Positions 8,205 through 18,464 are shown, numbered from the stretch's first letter. The stretch: DNA of 64,000 nucleotides from Winogradskyella helgolandensis (GCF_013404085.1 NZ_JABFHO010000001.1:4229501-4293500), one strand, 5' to 3'. The notes: generated by a model not told the origin, from the letters alone. Made by a program: numbers and translations.

Positions 8205-9287
8205 TTAATTTAAAATGACTTGCCATTGTTTTACAATTTCTGCTTCTGAAAAATGTGCCACACTAGATTTAGAATTCTGCTTACACTGTAAATATAAATC
8301 TTTATCTATAAAAAGTTTAGTCATAGCTTCTGCTAATGCGTCCGGATTATGATTTTCTACTAAAAGTCCATTGGAGGTATTTTGAATAATTTCATTGGGT
8401 CCCGATTTACAATCTACAGAAATGACAGGAGTACCAAGCGCAAGAGATTCTAAAATAGATCTCGGAAAACCTTCATATCTACTCGTTAATACTGTATATA
8501 AAGCAGAATTCACAATCGCTGAAGGATTTGGATTGTATGGTAAAAATTTTACGTTAGATGCTATATTTAATGTTTTAACTTGATTCATTAATGTTTCCAA
8601 ATCTTTTCCTTCTCCTAAAATTTTCAAGCTTATTTTATGTTTTGGTAGTTCCGATTTTGAATAGGCTTTTAATAACAATGAAATATTTTTAACCTCATCA
8701 TCTAAGCGACCAAAAAACAAGATATAGTTTTCTTGTGTTTCAGATTTGGTGTTATACTCTTCCAAGACTATTGGATTGTAAATGGACGTCACATTTTTGA
8801 ATTTGTAAACGGCTTTTACGTGTTCTGCAATGGCTTTAGACACTCCAACAGTTTTATAAGCATTGGCATATAATAATCGTCCTAAAAATCGATTCGGGTT
8901 AATATAATTAGCTGTTTTATAGCTTCGAATACAATAGATGGTTTTTTTAGGAGCGTAAATGAATTTAGAAATTATAAATTCCTTTATAAAACCAATTCGG
9001 GTTCTATTATCAATCACATAATCAAAATTATGAGTTCTCAGATAGGCTTTTAAAACGCGCAATCGTTTCAACCTTCCTAAAGTAGAATCGTCTTGATCTT
9101 TAAGCTCCCCTAAATTAAGTAATTTACCTTTATATGAAAATTCAGTGTCATTCAACACGCTAACCACATGCACATCATAACCAACATCAAAAAGTATCTG
9201 AGATAATAAACCAGAAGAGCGTTCTGCACCACCTTTTCCTAAAGAGGATACAACAATACAAATCTTTTTATTATTAGCTTTTAGCAT
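8205..9287 (-). CDS. Family 4 glycosyltransferase
   Basis: This is a GT-B fold transferase of 360 residues. I prefer the ATG at 9287, giving MLKANNKKICIVVSSLGKGG, which places the Rossmann strand and the GGAERS glycine loop at the N-terminus. The ATG at 9359 adds 24 unconvincing residues. The C-terminal half has the donor-binding EGFPRSILESLALGTPVIS motif of GT4 enzymes. It probably extends an O-antigen or exopolysaccharide repeat unit. Confidence 0.85.
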   Translation of the reverse strand: MLKANNKKICIVVSSLGKGGAERSSGLLSQILFDVGYDVHVVSVLNDTEFSYKGKLLNLGELKDQDDSTLGRLKRLRVLKAYLRTHNFDYVIDNRTRIGFIKEFIISKFIYAPKKTIYCIRSYKTANYINPNRFLGRLLYANAYKTVGVSKAIAEHVKAVYKFKNVTSIYNPIVLEEYNTKSETQENYILFFGRLDDEVKNISLLLKAYSKSELPKHKISLKILGEGKDLETLMNQVKTLNIASNVKFLPYNPNPSAIVNSALYTVLTSRYEGFPRSILESLALGTPVISVDCKSGPNEIIQNTSNGLLVENHNPDALAEAMTKLFIDKDLYLQCKQNSKSSVAHFSEAEIVKQWQVILN

Positions 9288-9409
9288 TAACGAGTATCTT
9301 TGAGACAAATGTAACGATATAAATGAAACTTCCATATTGGAATTACACGCACAATACATGTGTATTTTAAGGATGTTCTAAAGATCAGTTTTAAACAATA
9401 AATTAGTAC

Positions 9410-10549
9410 ATGAAAATTTTATTGGTAGGCGAATATAGTAGACTTCATAATTCTTTAAAAGAAGGATTAGAAGGTCTTAACCATAATGTTACTATTGTGG
9501 CTGCAAAAGATGGATTTAAGAATTACGATGTGGACTTACCAATTCATAAAAAATATGACAAAGGGATTTTAAAAAAAATTAAAAATCTGATTTATAGGTT
9601 TACAAAAATAGACTTAGAATCGTTTCACACTAAAAAGCAGATTCTAAATTTAAAGCCGAAGATTAGCAAATTTGATGTCGTTCAATTTATAAATGAAGCG
9701 TCTTTTGGTTGTTCTGCTGCTATTGAACAAGATATTTTCGATTTAATATCAGATTGGAACAAAAGTATTTTCCTATTGTCTTGTGGTACCGATTATATCA
9801 GTGTAAAATATGCTCACGATGAGATTCCAAAATACTCCATTTTAACTCCGTATTTAAACGGAAACGAAAAATCCAAATCTAGTTATGGCTTAAAGTATTT
9901 ACAACCCGATTTTATAAAACTACACCATCATATTTACAAATCTATCGTTGGTGTTGTAGCTTCAGATTTAGATTATCATTTACCCTTATTGAATCATCCT
10001 AAATATTTAGGACTCATTCCAAACCCAATAAACACGGACCAATTAGAGTTTCAACCTTTAAAAATTGAAGATAAAATTGTGATATTTCACGGAATCAATT
10101 CGCATAACTATTATAAAAAAGGGAATGATATTTTTGAAGCTGCATTAGACATTATTAGTCAAAAATATGCTGATAAGATAAAAATTGTAACCGTGAGAAG
10201 TTTGCCTTATGACGAATACATAAAAACCTACAATCAAGCACATATAATGCTCGACCAAATTTATGCTTACGATCAAGGGTTTAATGCTTTAGAAGCAATG
10301 GCAAAAGGAAAAGTGGTGTTTACAGGAGCAGAACAAGAATGGCTAACGTATTATAATTTAAAAGAAGACACTGTGGCTATAAACGCATTACCAGATATTG
10401 AAAATATCGCGAATAAATTAGAATGGCTTATACTCCATCCGGAAAAAATAGTTGAAATTTCGATGAATGCTAGACGGTTTGTTGAAACACACCATAACTA
10501 TAAAACTTGTGCAGAAAGCTATATCACAACTTGGCAAAAACATCTATAA
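9410..10549 (+). CDS. GT-B glycosyltransferase-like protein
   Basis: This 379-residue protein begins with MKILLVGEYSRLHNSL, a GT-B N-terminal Rossmann segment. Its C-terminal part contains QGFNALEAMAKGKVVFTG, the nucleotide-sugar-binding region of group 1 enzymes. It is the only plus-strand gene in this stretch and stands divergent from the neighbouring GT4 gene and convergent with the flippase. Its sugar specificity is unknown. Confidence 0.78.
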   Translation: MKILLVGEYSRLHNSLKEGLEGLNHNVTIVAAKDGFKNYDVDLPIHKKYDKGILKKIKNLIYRFTKIDLESFHTKKQILNLKPKISKFDVVQFINEASFGCSAAIEQDIFDLISDWNKSIFLLSCGTDYISVKYAHDEIPKYSILTPYLNGNEKSKSSYGLKYLQPDFIKLHHHIYKSIVGVVASDLDYHLPLLNHPKYLGLIPNPINTDQLEFQPLKIEDKIVIFHGINSHNYYKKGNDIFEAALDIISQKYADKIKIVTVRSLPYDEYIKTYNQAHIMLDQIYAYDQGFNALEAMAKGKVVFTGAEQEWLTYYNLKEDTVAINALPDIENIANKLEWLILHPEKIVEISMNARRFVETHHNYKTCAESYITTWQKHL

Positions 10550-10551
10550 TG

Positions 10552-11841
10552 TTACTCGTTTTCTTGTATTGCAGTGTTGTAATATGTTCTAATTACAATA
10601 ACAACAACTATAAAATAGACAATATATCTAACAAAGTGGGCTATTACAATGCCTTCCGTACCATAATATTGAATAAACACTTTTGAAAGTACAAAAAACA
10701 AGGCAAGAGAAATTATTTCGGTAATAACAAAACTTTTCACCAAACGTTTCGCCAAAAACTGATGTGATAATACTAAGGCTCCTAATCGTATGAAATCTCC
10801 CAATAGTTGCCATTTAAATAAGGGTTCCATTCCTATAAAATCCGGATAAATGAATTGAATTATAAGGTTCCGAAAGAAATAAACGAGTAGCATTCCTAAT
10901 CCAAAAATAGGCAGAATCGTTTTATAAATATTGAAGACTTCAACCTTAAACTCATGCTTATTATGGATGCTCGCAAATTTCGGTAACACATACAGCGTAA
11001 ACAATCCTGTAGCAAACACCATATAGTTTTTAGAAATAAAGGTAATAGCTGTCCAATAACCAGCCTCGTTGATGTTTATTTCATCTGCAACCAAAGTTCT
11101 TATGTTCAATTCAATATAATTCAATAAAAATGTGGAAATAAAGGACATCAATGTAAACGCTAATAATTTGTTTTTATAGATAAGATTAAGACTTAAAGAC
11201 TTAAATTTCACATAAGTTTTCAGCGTTTTTCCAAATACAAAAGCCAAAACCATTAACTGAATAACAGGAGCCAATGCAATGGCAATAATCACTCCTTTTA
11301 ACTCAAAAGTATATAAACCAACAACAAGCGCTAAGGTTGCAAGAAGGTAACTTATAAGCTCTATTTTAGCATAACGTTTATAATCAGACAATCCACTAAC
11401 CACAGCATTTACAACACGGTTAACAGCAATAAAAGGGACAATCACCGCTAATAACTGAAAAATATAAATATAGTTTTGCGACTGAAAAAGGTAATCGGAA
11501 AGATATGAAGCTCCAAAAAACAAAACTGCCGCAGAAATTACGGAACCCATAATGGCAAAAATGCTAACCGTTGAAAACACTTTAGAGAGCTCTGACTGAT
11601 TGTTTTTAAATTCAGCAACATATTTTACGACTCCGTTAAATGTACCTAAAGTTGATGTGCTTGTGAGCATTGCTAAAACATTCCTCACCTGACCAATACT
11701 AGCATAGCCGGCTTCGCCAACAGTAACGGCAAGTAAACGCTGAATAAATGCAGAAACGATTAACCGAATAGTAATCACCACAGCATTAAGCGACGTAATT
11801 TTAAGCACTGTATTACTACTAATAAATTTTGGAAGCTTCAC
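10552..11841 (-). CDS. Wzx-like polysaccharide flippase (copy 1)
   Basis: This is a multi-pass inner-membrane protein of 429 residues with about 12 hydrophobic helices and the layout of the MOP/Wzx superfamily. Such proteins flip undecaprenyl-linked repeat units across the membrane. The N-terminus has VGEAGYASIGQVRNV, similar to IGPQGMALIGNLRN in the adjacent protein, so the two are tandem paralogues. It lies 11 bp downstream of that gene and is probably co-transcribed with it. Confidence 0.82.
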   Translation of the reverse strand: MKLPKFISSNTVLKITSLNAVVITIRLIVSAFIQRLLAVTVGEAGYASIGQVRNVLAMLTSTSTLGTFNGVVKYVAEFKNNQSELSKVFSTVSIFAIMGSVISAAVLFFGASYLSDYLFQSQNYIYIFQLLAVIVPFIAVNRVVNAVVSGLSDYKRYAKIELISYLLATLALVVGLYTFELKGVIIAIALAPVIQLMVLAFVFGKTLKTYVKFKSLSLNLIYKNKLLAFTLMSFISTFLLNYIELNIRTLVADEININEAGYWTAITFISKNYMVFATGLFTLYVLPKFASIHNKHEFKVEVFNIYKTILPIFGLGMLLVYFFRNLIIQFIYPDFIGMEPLFKWQLLGDFIRLGALVLSHQFLAKRLVKSFVITEIISLALFFVLSKVFIQYYGTEGIVIAHFVRYIVYFIVVVIVIRTYYNTAIQENE

Positions 11842-11852
11842 CGTGTCAGTTT

Positions 11853-13163
11853 TTAAAGTTCTTCTGTTTTATCTTCATCCAAAAGGCCAAATAAAGAACT
11901 ATTAAAGAGTAATATTATGATTCCGAAGTACATAAAATAACTTAGACAATGCCCCATCACAGCTCCTTGTAATCCGAACTCATCAATTAAGTAGATACTA
12001 GAAAAATACATCATTATAAACAAGAATATTTCTAAAATCAAGAAATGTGTAAACATCTTTTTGGCAAGAAATTGATACGCAATTACCATAGAGAGAACAC
12101 GCGCTATATCACCTAAAATTTGAAACCCGAATAAATCTTCTACAGGTCTAAAATCTTCTGTAAATAATAAATTTATTAATACCGATCTACTGAGATAAAT
12201 CAAAAGCAGTAACATTAAAAAAGAGGGAATAATAGTTTTGTAAAAACCAAATACTTCCTTTCTAAAGGCTTGTTTTGAGTTTATTTCAGAAAATCGAGGC
12301 AAAATATAAAGCGCCATCAAGGAATTAAAAAACATCAAATAATAATCTGAAACACGTGTCATGGCGGTCCAATAGCCCGCTGCTTTTATACCTACTTCAT
12401 CTATAAGGTAATTTCTAATAATGATCATTACAATCGGCAGTGCAATAGTACTAACCAATGCCATGATCATATAAGGGCACAATTTATTTATAATAGAGAA
12501 ACTTACTTGAGTTATCTTAATAGAGGATACTAAACTGCGTCTAAATGCAATACCAACAATGGTAATTAATAAATTAAGTGCAGGCGTAATTACGATGGCT
12601 TGCAACGCACCATCTATGTTTTCTTGATATATTAATAACAATGCAACTAAAAGCCCAAGAATCTGCCCCAGAATATTAATAATGAGTAAATATTTATGCT
12701 TAGAAAACCCATTCATAATAGAAAAAGCAAACATATTTAAAGCATAAAACGGTAAAACAACAGCCAGCGTTTTAATAATATATGTATATCTGTAGTTTGC
12801 AGAAAAAATGAGATCATTTATAAACTCTGCGTTGTAATAACACAAAAAAGACAAAAGCACTGACGAGAAAAAGCCAAAGTAAAATACGGTGGATAAGGTT
12901 TTGGTAAGCTGAACAGCATCCTCCTTAAATTGACTTATTAATCTAACAACACCTTTGTAAAGTCCGGAAATAGACAACGACTGCAATGCACTCATAAAGT
13001 TCCGCAAATTTCCAATAAGCGCCATCCCTTGTGGACCAATGTATATGGCTATAAATTTTGAGACCAAAATACCTGCAATAATTCTAAGACTAAGGTTAGC
13101 TAAATTTAGATTCGCAGCCTTTACAAGAACTTCGTTATTTATATATTGGAAAAGTTTTTTCAA
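11853..13163 (-). CDS. Wzx-like polysaccharide flippase (copy 2)
   Basis: This 436-residue polytopic membrane protein is the paralogue of the preceding entry. Shared features are the N-terminal GPQGMALIGNLRNF segment, AGYWTAMTRVSDY in the middle (AGYWTAITFISKNY in the other copy) and matching C-terminal helices. It starts one base from the end of the aminotransferase gene, indicating one operon. Two flippases side by side suggest two glycans or a recent duplication. Confidence 0.82.
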   Translation of the reverse strand: MKKLFQYINNEVLVKAANLNLANLSLRIIAGILVSKFIAIYIGPQGMALIGNLRNFMSALQSLSISGLYKGVVRLISQFKEDAVQLTKTLSTVFYFGFFSSVLLSFLCYYNAEFINDLIFSANYRYTYIIKTLAVVLPFYALNMFAFSIMNGFSKHKYLLIINILGQILGLLVALLLIYQENIDGALQAIVITPALNLLITIVGIAFRRSLVSSIKITQVSFSIINKLCPYMIMALVSTIALPIVMIIIRNYLIDEVGIKAAGYWTAMTRVSDYYLMFFNSLMALYILPRFSEINSKQAFRKEVFGFYKTIIPSFLMLLLLIYLSRSVLINLLFTEDFRPVEDLFGFQILGDIARVLSMVIAYQFLAKKMFTHFLILEIFLFIMMYFSSIYLIDEFGLQGAVMGHCLSYFMYFGIIILLFNSSLFGLLDEDKTEEL

Positions 13164-14264
13164 TTAGTAGGTATTTAATACGTCTATAACGGTTTGAATA
13201 TCATGTTCTGTCATTACAGGACTCATTGGCAAACTTATAATTCTTTTATGAATCTTTTCTGTTAGGGGTAATTTAAAATGTGAAAATTCATTTAAGGCTT
13301 CTTGTTGATGCGGTGGAATTGGATAATGGATTAGCCACTCTATTTTATTCTTATTTAGAAATTCAGTAAAATTTGTTCTATCATCAACTTCAACGACGAA
13401 GGCGTAAAAAATGTGATTCTCAGAACCGTCATAAAAGGGTAACTTAAATTTTGAATTCTTAATACCTTTTAAGTAAGCATTTGCAATTTCTCGTCGTCTT
13501 TTGTTATCGCGATCTAAAGCCTTTAGTTTAATACTTAAAAAAGCCGCTTGCATATCATCTAAACGACTATTAAAACCAATCACCTTATTCGTATATTTTT
13601 CTTCGCTGCCATAATTGCGTAATAATTTTATGACATCCACTAATTCTGAATCGTTAGTGGTTACTCCTCCTCCATCTCCAAGTGCTCCTAAATTTTTTGT
13701 TGGATAAAAACTAAATGCTGCTGCGTCAGATAAGTTTCCAGCCTTTCTGTTATTTAAATTTGAAGTTGCTCCATGAGCCTGAGCAGCATCTTCAATTAAA
13801 AGTAAATTAAAATCTTGAGCGATTTTATGAAAACCTCCTACATCTGCGAGTTGTCCGTATAAATGCACCATAATTACAGCCTTAGCTTCCCTAAATAGTG
13901 CTTTATCTGTATCCACAGAAATTGTATACGTATCTGGGTTTGGCTCCACTAAAACAGGTACCAATTCTGCATGTAAAACAGATAAAATTGTAGCAATAAA
14001 CGTATTTGCAGGAACAATCACCTTATCCCCTTTTTGTAATTTACCGAGTTGTACGTATCCTTTTAATATTAAAGTTAAAGCATCTAATCCATTGGCTGTA
14101 CCAACGCAGAATTCTGTACCACAATAAGCTGCAAATTCATTTTCGAAAGTGCTGACATTATTTCCTAAAATAAAATGAGCATCATCTAAAGATTTACTAA
14201 ACGAGGCTTGAAAGGCATCTCGAAAACGATTATTGATTTTATATAAATCTAAAAACTTAATCAT
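13164..14264 (-). CDS. fdtB: DegT/DnrJ/EryC1 aminotransferase, FdtB/QdtB-like
   Basis: This PLP enzyme aminates a 3-keto sugar nucleotide, here probably the product of the FdtA-like isomerase, giving a 3-amino-3,6-dideoxyhexose. The 366-residue protein has the cofactor-binding EDAAQAHGA (158-166) and the Schiff-base lysine Lys190 in FYPTKNLGALGDGG. It is the first gene of the fdtB-flippase-flippase transcription unit. The symbol is by context. No N-acetyltransferase of the FdtC or QdtC type was seen. Confidence 0.8.
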   Translation of the reverse strand: MIKFLDLYKINNRFRDAFQASFSKSLDDAHFILGNNVSTFENEFAAYCGTEFCVGTANGLDALTLILKGYVQLGKLQKGDKVIVPANTFIATILSVLHAELVPVLVEPNPDTYTISVDTDKALFREAKAVIMVHLYGQLADVGGFHKIAQDFNLLLIEDAAQAHGATSNLNNRKAGNLSDAAAFSFYPTKNLGALGDGGGVTTNDSELVDVIKLLRNYGSEEKYTNKVIGFNSRLDDMQAAFLSIKLKALDRDNKRRREIANAYLKGIKNSKFKLPFYDGSENHIFYAFVVEVDDRTNFTEFLNKNKIEWLIHYPIPPHQQEALNEFSHFKLPLTEKIHKRIISLPMSPVMTEHDIQTVIDVLNTY

Positions 14265-14448
14265 GAAATTAAAATTTGAAAGTACTTATCTGAATTAACT
14301 GAGCTCTAAAAGTTAAATTAACCTGTGAAATATAAAACAACAATCGGTGAAATTAAAACTTTAAGTTACTAGATTTTAAGAACCTTCAAAAACATTACTA
14401 CTAATCGGTTGCTATACACCCAAAATAATATCAACGCTATATAATGTA

Positions 14449-15366
14449 TTATGTTTTAGGTATGTTTAATTCTTTATGAATAGCGGTATTTAAAAGATAG
14501 GTATTTGCTGTATAACTTCTAGCACCACAGCTTTCCTTCCAAAAGATAAGACCTTCATTAATTTTACGTCCATTGCCTTCACTCGAAATATTAAAGTCGA
14601 AATAACGCTTATCATCACACATTTTGTTAATGACAAAATCATAGGCGAGATCTAAGCTGCCAAATGAATTTTTATCTGTATTACCAGATACATATTGAGG
14701 ATGAACTGTTGTTTCGGTTAAAAACACAGTTGTTCCTGCAACAACTTTTCCATCTTTATAGATATTAACTTGTTTTATATGTTCTGGAAAACGAGATGCT
14801 AATAACTCTATCTCCTCTAAAGAGTGCACAGGTTGAACACCGTGTTTCTTCTCCAAATTAGGAATTAATACATCCGTCCAAAAATCTTTAAAGTTGGTAT
14901 CTACTTTTAATTCTAGTCCAGAACGTACAGCTTTATTTATTCCTTCTCTTCTATTTTTTTGAAAGCGTAATTTATGAGCATAATCAATTACCATCAGTAC
15001 CTCTTTCTTTAGTAATTGCGCCTCTGCCTTATAGAGAAAATAATCTAATTCATCTGAAGGCATTCTATTATAAAATGTCGGAATCACCTTTATTTCTAAT
15101 GCTTTTACACCTTCTTTTTCATAAAATGCAAGCATGGTTTTAAAAGCCTCAAAAGCATAGAAAAATTTCGATTTATCTTGAAGCACAAAACTTCCATACG
15201 TTAAGCCTTGATGAGAAATCACCTTATCACCCACAATATTTGCAGGAAGCAATGCATAGAGCTGATCATCTTTATACAGCATCACAGAAAAATCTTCAAA
15301 TCTGTCACTATGATAATCCATAAAACCACGTTGAAACAAGAATGTTGCGTTCTTTGCCGTGTTCAC
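14449..15366 (-). CDS. FemAB-like GNAT acyltransferase
   Basis: This 305-residue protein resembles the Acetyltransf_6/FemAB-like enzymes often found near polysaccharide clusters. Typical segments are FQRGFMDYHSDRFEDF at the N-terminus and YVSGN, LDLAYDFVINKM and DFNISSEGN in the C-terminal half. The start is doubtful. The listed GTG (15366) is preceded in frame by 18 codons that look coding (KKYQSDLQPEWDSF) with no ATG, GTG or TTG before the stop at 15433-15435. ATT at 15418-15420 or 15421-15423 would be the only start there. Confidence 0.75.
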   Translation of the reverse strand: MNTAKNATFLFQRGFMDYHSDRFEDFSVMLYKDDQLYALLPANIVGDKVISHQGLTYGSFVLQDKSKFFYAFEAFKTMLAFYEKEGVKALEIKVIPTFYNRMPSDELDYFLYKAEAQLLKKEVLMVIDYAHKLRFQKNRREGINKAVRSGLELKVDTNFKDFWTDVLIPNLEKKHGVQPVHSLEEIELLASRFPEHIKQVNIYKDGKVVAGTTVFLTETTVHPQYVSGNTDKNSFGSLDLAYDFVINKMCDDKRYFDFNISSEGNGRKINEGLIFWKESCGARSYTANTYLLNTAIHKELNIPKT

Positions 15367-15511
15367 AAACGAATCCCATTCTGGCTGTAAGTCTGATTGA
15401 TATTTTTTTACTGAGAAAATAATTTTTACATTTTAATTCGTGACTAAAGTAAATAAAAAACTATTAGTTAAGTTTATTTATAACGGCTTATTACTTAAAA
15501 CGAATCCAAAA

Positions 15512-15543
15512 AAAAGAGAAACACTTTTCAGTGTTTCTCTTTT
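15512..15543 (-). terminator. Rho-independent terminator after typA
   Basis: A perfect 14-bp stem (AAAAGAGAAACACT and its complement) encloses the loop TTTC. A/T tracts on both sides make it usable in both directions. It lies just downstream of the typA stop and serves typA on the minus strand. Confidence 0.88.
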
Positions 15544-15571
15544 AAAAACTATATGTTTAATAAATTTTAGA

Positions 15572-17368
15572 CTAAAACTTATTACGTTTACGATCTACCT
15601 CTTTTAAATAAATCTTACGTAATCTTAAAGAGTTTGGAGTTACCTCAACATACTCATCTTTTTGAATGTACTCTAAAGCTTCTTCTAAAGAAAACTTAAT
15701 TGCAGGTACAATCTTAGCTTTATCATCTGCTCCAGAACTACGAACGTTACTCTGCTTTTTAGCTTTTGTAATGTTTACAGACATATCATCTTGACGAGAG
15801 TTCTCACCAATAACTTGTCCTTCATAAATATTTTCACCAGGCTCAACAAAGAACTTACCTCTATCTTGTAATTTATCAATTGAATAAGGAATCGCAGTTC
15901 CGTTTTCCATAGAAATTAAAGATCCAGAAATACGTCCTGGAATATCACCTTTAAGAGGTTGGTATTCTTTAAAACGGTGTGCCATAATTGCCTCACCAGC
16001 TGTTGCTGTTAGTAATTGGTTACGTAAACCAATAATACCACGAGAAGGAATCATAAACTCACAAATCATACGCTCACCTTTAGTTACCATACTAAGTAAC
16101 TCTCCTTTACGCTTAGTAACAAACTCTACAGCTCTACCAGAAACGGTTTCAGGAAGGTCAATTGTTAATTCTTCTATTGGCTCACATTTAACACCATCAA
16201 TTTCTCTAATGATTACTTGTGGTTGTCCAATTTGTAATTCATAACCTTCACGACGCATTGTTTCGATTAATACCGATAAGTGTAATACACCACGACCAAA
16301 AACCATAAATTTATCTGCAGTAGACGTTTCGCCTAATCGCATTGCTAAATTTTTCTCTAATTCTTTTTCTAAACGATCTTTAATATGACGAGATGTTACA
16401 AATTTTCCGTCCTTACCAAAGAAAGGAGAATCGTTAATAGTGAATAACATGCTCATTGTTGGTTCATCAATTGCGATTGACTTTAAACCTTCAGGGTTTT
16501 CAATATCTGAAACTGTATCTCCAATTTCAAAACCTTCAACACCTACAAGCGCACATATATCTCCAGTTTGAACACTTTCAACTTTCTTACGTCCTAAACC
16601 TTCAAAAATAAAGACTTCTTTAATTCTACTTTTTGTAATCGTTCCATCTCTTTTTACCAAAGCAATTTGCTGTCCTTCTACGATGTTACCTCTTTGTACA
16701 CGACCAATAGCGATACGACCAGTAAAAGAAGAGAAATCTAAAGATGTAATTAACATTTGAGTTGTTCCTTCTTCAAAAACAGGTGTTGGAACGTGCTCAA
16801 TTACCATATCTAATAATGGCTCTACATTTTTAGTTTCATTTCTCCAATCGTCGCTCATCCAATTGTTCTTTGCAGAACCATAAACGGTTGGGAAATCTAA
16901 CTGCCACTCTTCAGCGCCAAGCTCAAACATTAAATCAAAAACTTTTTCATGTACTTCATCAGGCGTACAGTTTTCTTTATCAACTTTATTAATAACCACA
17001 CAAGGTTTTAAACCTAAGTCAATCGCTTTTTGTAATACGAAACGTGTTTGTGGCATAGGTCCTTCAAAGGCATCTACTAATAACACAACACCATCAGCCA
17101 TATTTAATACACGTTCTACTTCACCTCCAAAATCGGCGTGACCAGGTGTATCAATAATGTTAATCTTAGTATCCTTGTAAACAACAGAAACGTTTTTAGA
17201 AGTAATTGTAATACCTCTTTCACGTTCTAAATCATTGTTATCTAGAATTAAGTCTCCTGTATTTTCGTTTTCACGAAACAATTGACAGTGGTACATAATC
17301 TTGTCAACTAACGTGGTTTTTCCGTGATCGACGTGTGCAATAATTGCGATATTTTTAATCTTAGTCAT
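15572..17368 (-). CDS. typA: GTPase TypA/BipA, translational regulator
   Basis: This ribosome-binding GTPase of the EF-G class assists 50S assembly and translation under stress or cold. The 598-residue protein is full length. G1 is AHVDHGKTTL (10-19), and the switch region RERGITI, DTPGHADFGGEV and NKVD motifs are all present, followed by EF-G-like domains and the TypA-specific C-terminal domain. It is monocistronic, with a strong terminator directly after it. Confidence 0.97.
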   Translation of the reverse strand: MTKIKNIAIIAHVDHGKTTLVDKIMYHCQLFRENENTGDLILDNNDLERERGITITSKNVSVVYKDTKINIIDTPGHADFGGEVERVLNMADGVVLLVDAFEGPMPQTRFVLQKAIDLGLKPCVVINKVDKENCTPDEVHEKVFDLMFELGAEEWQLDFPTVYGSAKNNWMSDDWRNETKNVEPLLDMVIEHVPTPVFEEGTTQMLITSLDFSSFTGRIAIGRVQRGNIVEGQQIALVKRDGTITKSRIKEVFIFEGLGRKKVESVQTGDICALVGVEGFEIGDTVSDIENPEGLKSIAIDEPTMSMLFTINDSPFFGKDGKFVTSRHIKDRLEKELEKNLAMRLGETSTADKFMVFGRGVLHLSVLIETMRREGYELQIGQPQVIIREIDGVKCEPIEELTIDLPETVSGRAVEFVTKRKGELLSMVTKGERMICEFMIPSRGIIGLRNQLLTATAGEAIMAHRFKEYQPLKGDIPGRISGSLISMENGTAIPYSIDKLQDRGKFFVEPGENIYEGQVIGENSRQDDMSVNITKAKKQSNVRSSGADDKAKIVPAIKFSLEEALEYIQKDEYVEVTPNSLRLRKIYLKEVDRKRNKF

Positions 17369-17581
17369 AACTTGTGTGCGAATTTTTCAGCGTGCAAATG
17401 TACGTTTTATTCTTTTTTTTTCGTTAATAATATGTTATTATTTCATCTTCAAATAATTTGAAGTAGTATCTTACGTTATATTATTGATTAACAGCGTAAA
17501 GCCTACCCTCTAAAACTAACCACAAATTGGGCTATTACAACTGCATTTTGCAGACTAATCTGAACCCTAAAAATATAGCAG

Positions 17582-17941
17582 ATGCATACCCTTAGCAAAT
17601 ACACCAAGTTTATTCCTTACCTCTATTTTTTGTCGGTAATTATATATTGGTTTACAACGATAAATAAAAGTGATGGCATTTCTGCCTATCCTATATTATT
17701 GTTTGGTATTCCGTTTTTATGGCAACTCATTAAGCCTAGTAGGAAATTAAATTTTTCTTTAGGAATAATATTTGTATGCTTATCGTCTTATTTAATCTTA
17801 GCTTATTTATTTGATTTACTTAATATTATTCATTGGACAGAAACATCCAAAAAACTGCTGTTTTACGGTGGGATTTTAGTTGTTGGTAATTTTGTAATGT
17901 CACTATGGATTGTTAAAAACAGTATTAGGAAGGTATTTTAA
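17582..17941 (+). CDS. Small hypothetical membrane protein
   Basis: I do not recognise this 119-residue protein. It has four hydrophobic segments (about 10-27, 37-48, 57-77 and 90-110) joined by short charged loops, so it is probably an inner-membrane protein with four helices. It stands divergent from typA and is followed by a decayed gene. No catalytic motif is visible. Confidence 0.6.
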   Translation: MHTLSKYTKFIPYLYFLSVIIYWFTTINKSDGISAYPILLFGIPFLWQLIKPSRKLNFSLGIIFVCLSSYLILAYLFDLLNIIHWTETSKKLLFYGGILVVGNFVMSLWIVKNSIRKVF

Positions 17942-17988
17942 TTAAAGTAATGTTTTTTTTTGTAGAAAACCAAAGCTATACTCAATAA

Positions 17989-18372
17989 ATCACACAAGAA
18001 GTTCCGTGTGATTACACTGAACCTACAGAACCGAAAATTATTGAAGTTCCTGTTTAAGAAAATTTCACATATCAAATACTGAGTTTTAATTACCAACCAT
18101 ACACCGATGATAACACAACAATTGTTCAATATGAAATTAAGCTGAATAAATATAAAAACTACGATGTAGTTGGTTTTCCAAAACTGACTTTCTATAATGG
18201 AAATTTTGAATTTTTAGGACCACTTTCATCAAAAGCTGATGCACCGTGTTATGAAATTTCCGCGAATTCTAGTTGTACAGTAGCCTTTGATAAAGAATAT
18301 CCTATAGATCCTTCAATTCCACCTCTAACACCTTATCAAATTGTTAATGTAGAATATGTAGTAATCAATTAA
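17989..18372 (+). pseudogene. Decayed gene with an internal stop, unknown family
   Basis: One frame reads as protein for about 125 codons, with good residue composition and no start codon. It is broken by TAA at 18055-18057 and by another stop just before it begins. The part after the stop runs to TAA at 18370-18372 and includes PKLTFYNGNFEFLGPLSSKA and CTVAFDKEYPIDPSIPPLTP. No in-frame ATG follows the internal stop. It looks like the C-terminal remnant of an exported or cell-surface protein, but I cannot name the family. Confidence 0.6.
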
Positions 18373-18428
18373 CATTTTAGTATTTAAAGGTTGTCACTTT
18401 TTGAAGTCCTAAAGTTACGGTTATATAG

Positions 18429-18436
18429 TATATTTG
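18429..18436 (+). promoter_or_regulatory. Candidate -7 promoter element of kdsA
   Basis: TATATTTG is an exact match to the Bacteroidota -7 consensus TAnnTTTG and lies 28 bases before the kdsA start. The expected TTG near -33 is not at ideal spacing, with the nearest 25 bases upstream. The call therefore rests on one element. Confidence 0.35.
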
Positions 18437-18464
18437 CACACTAAACATACTCATAAATACTGTT

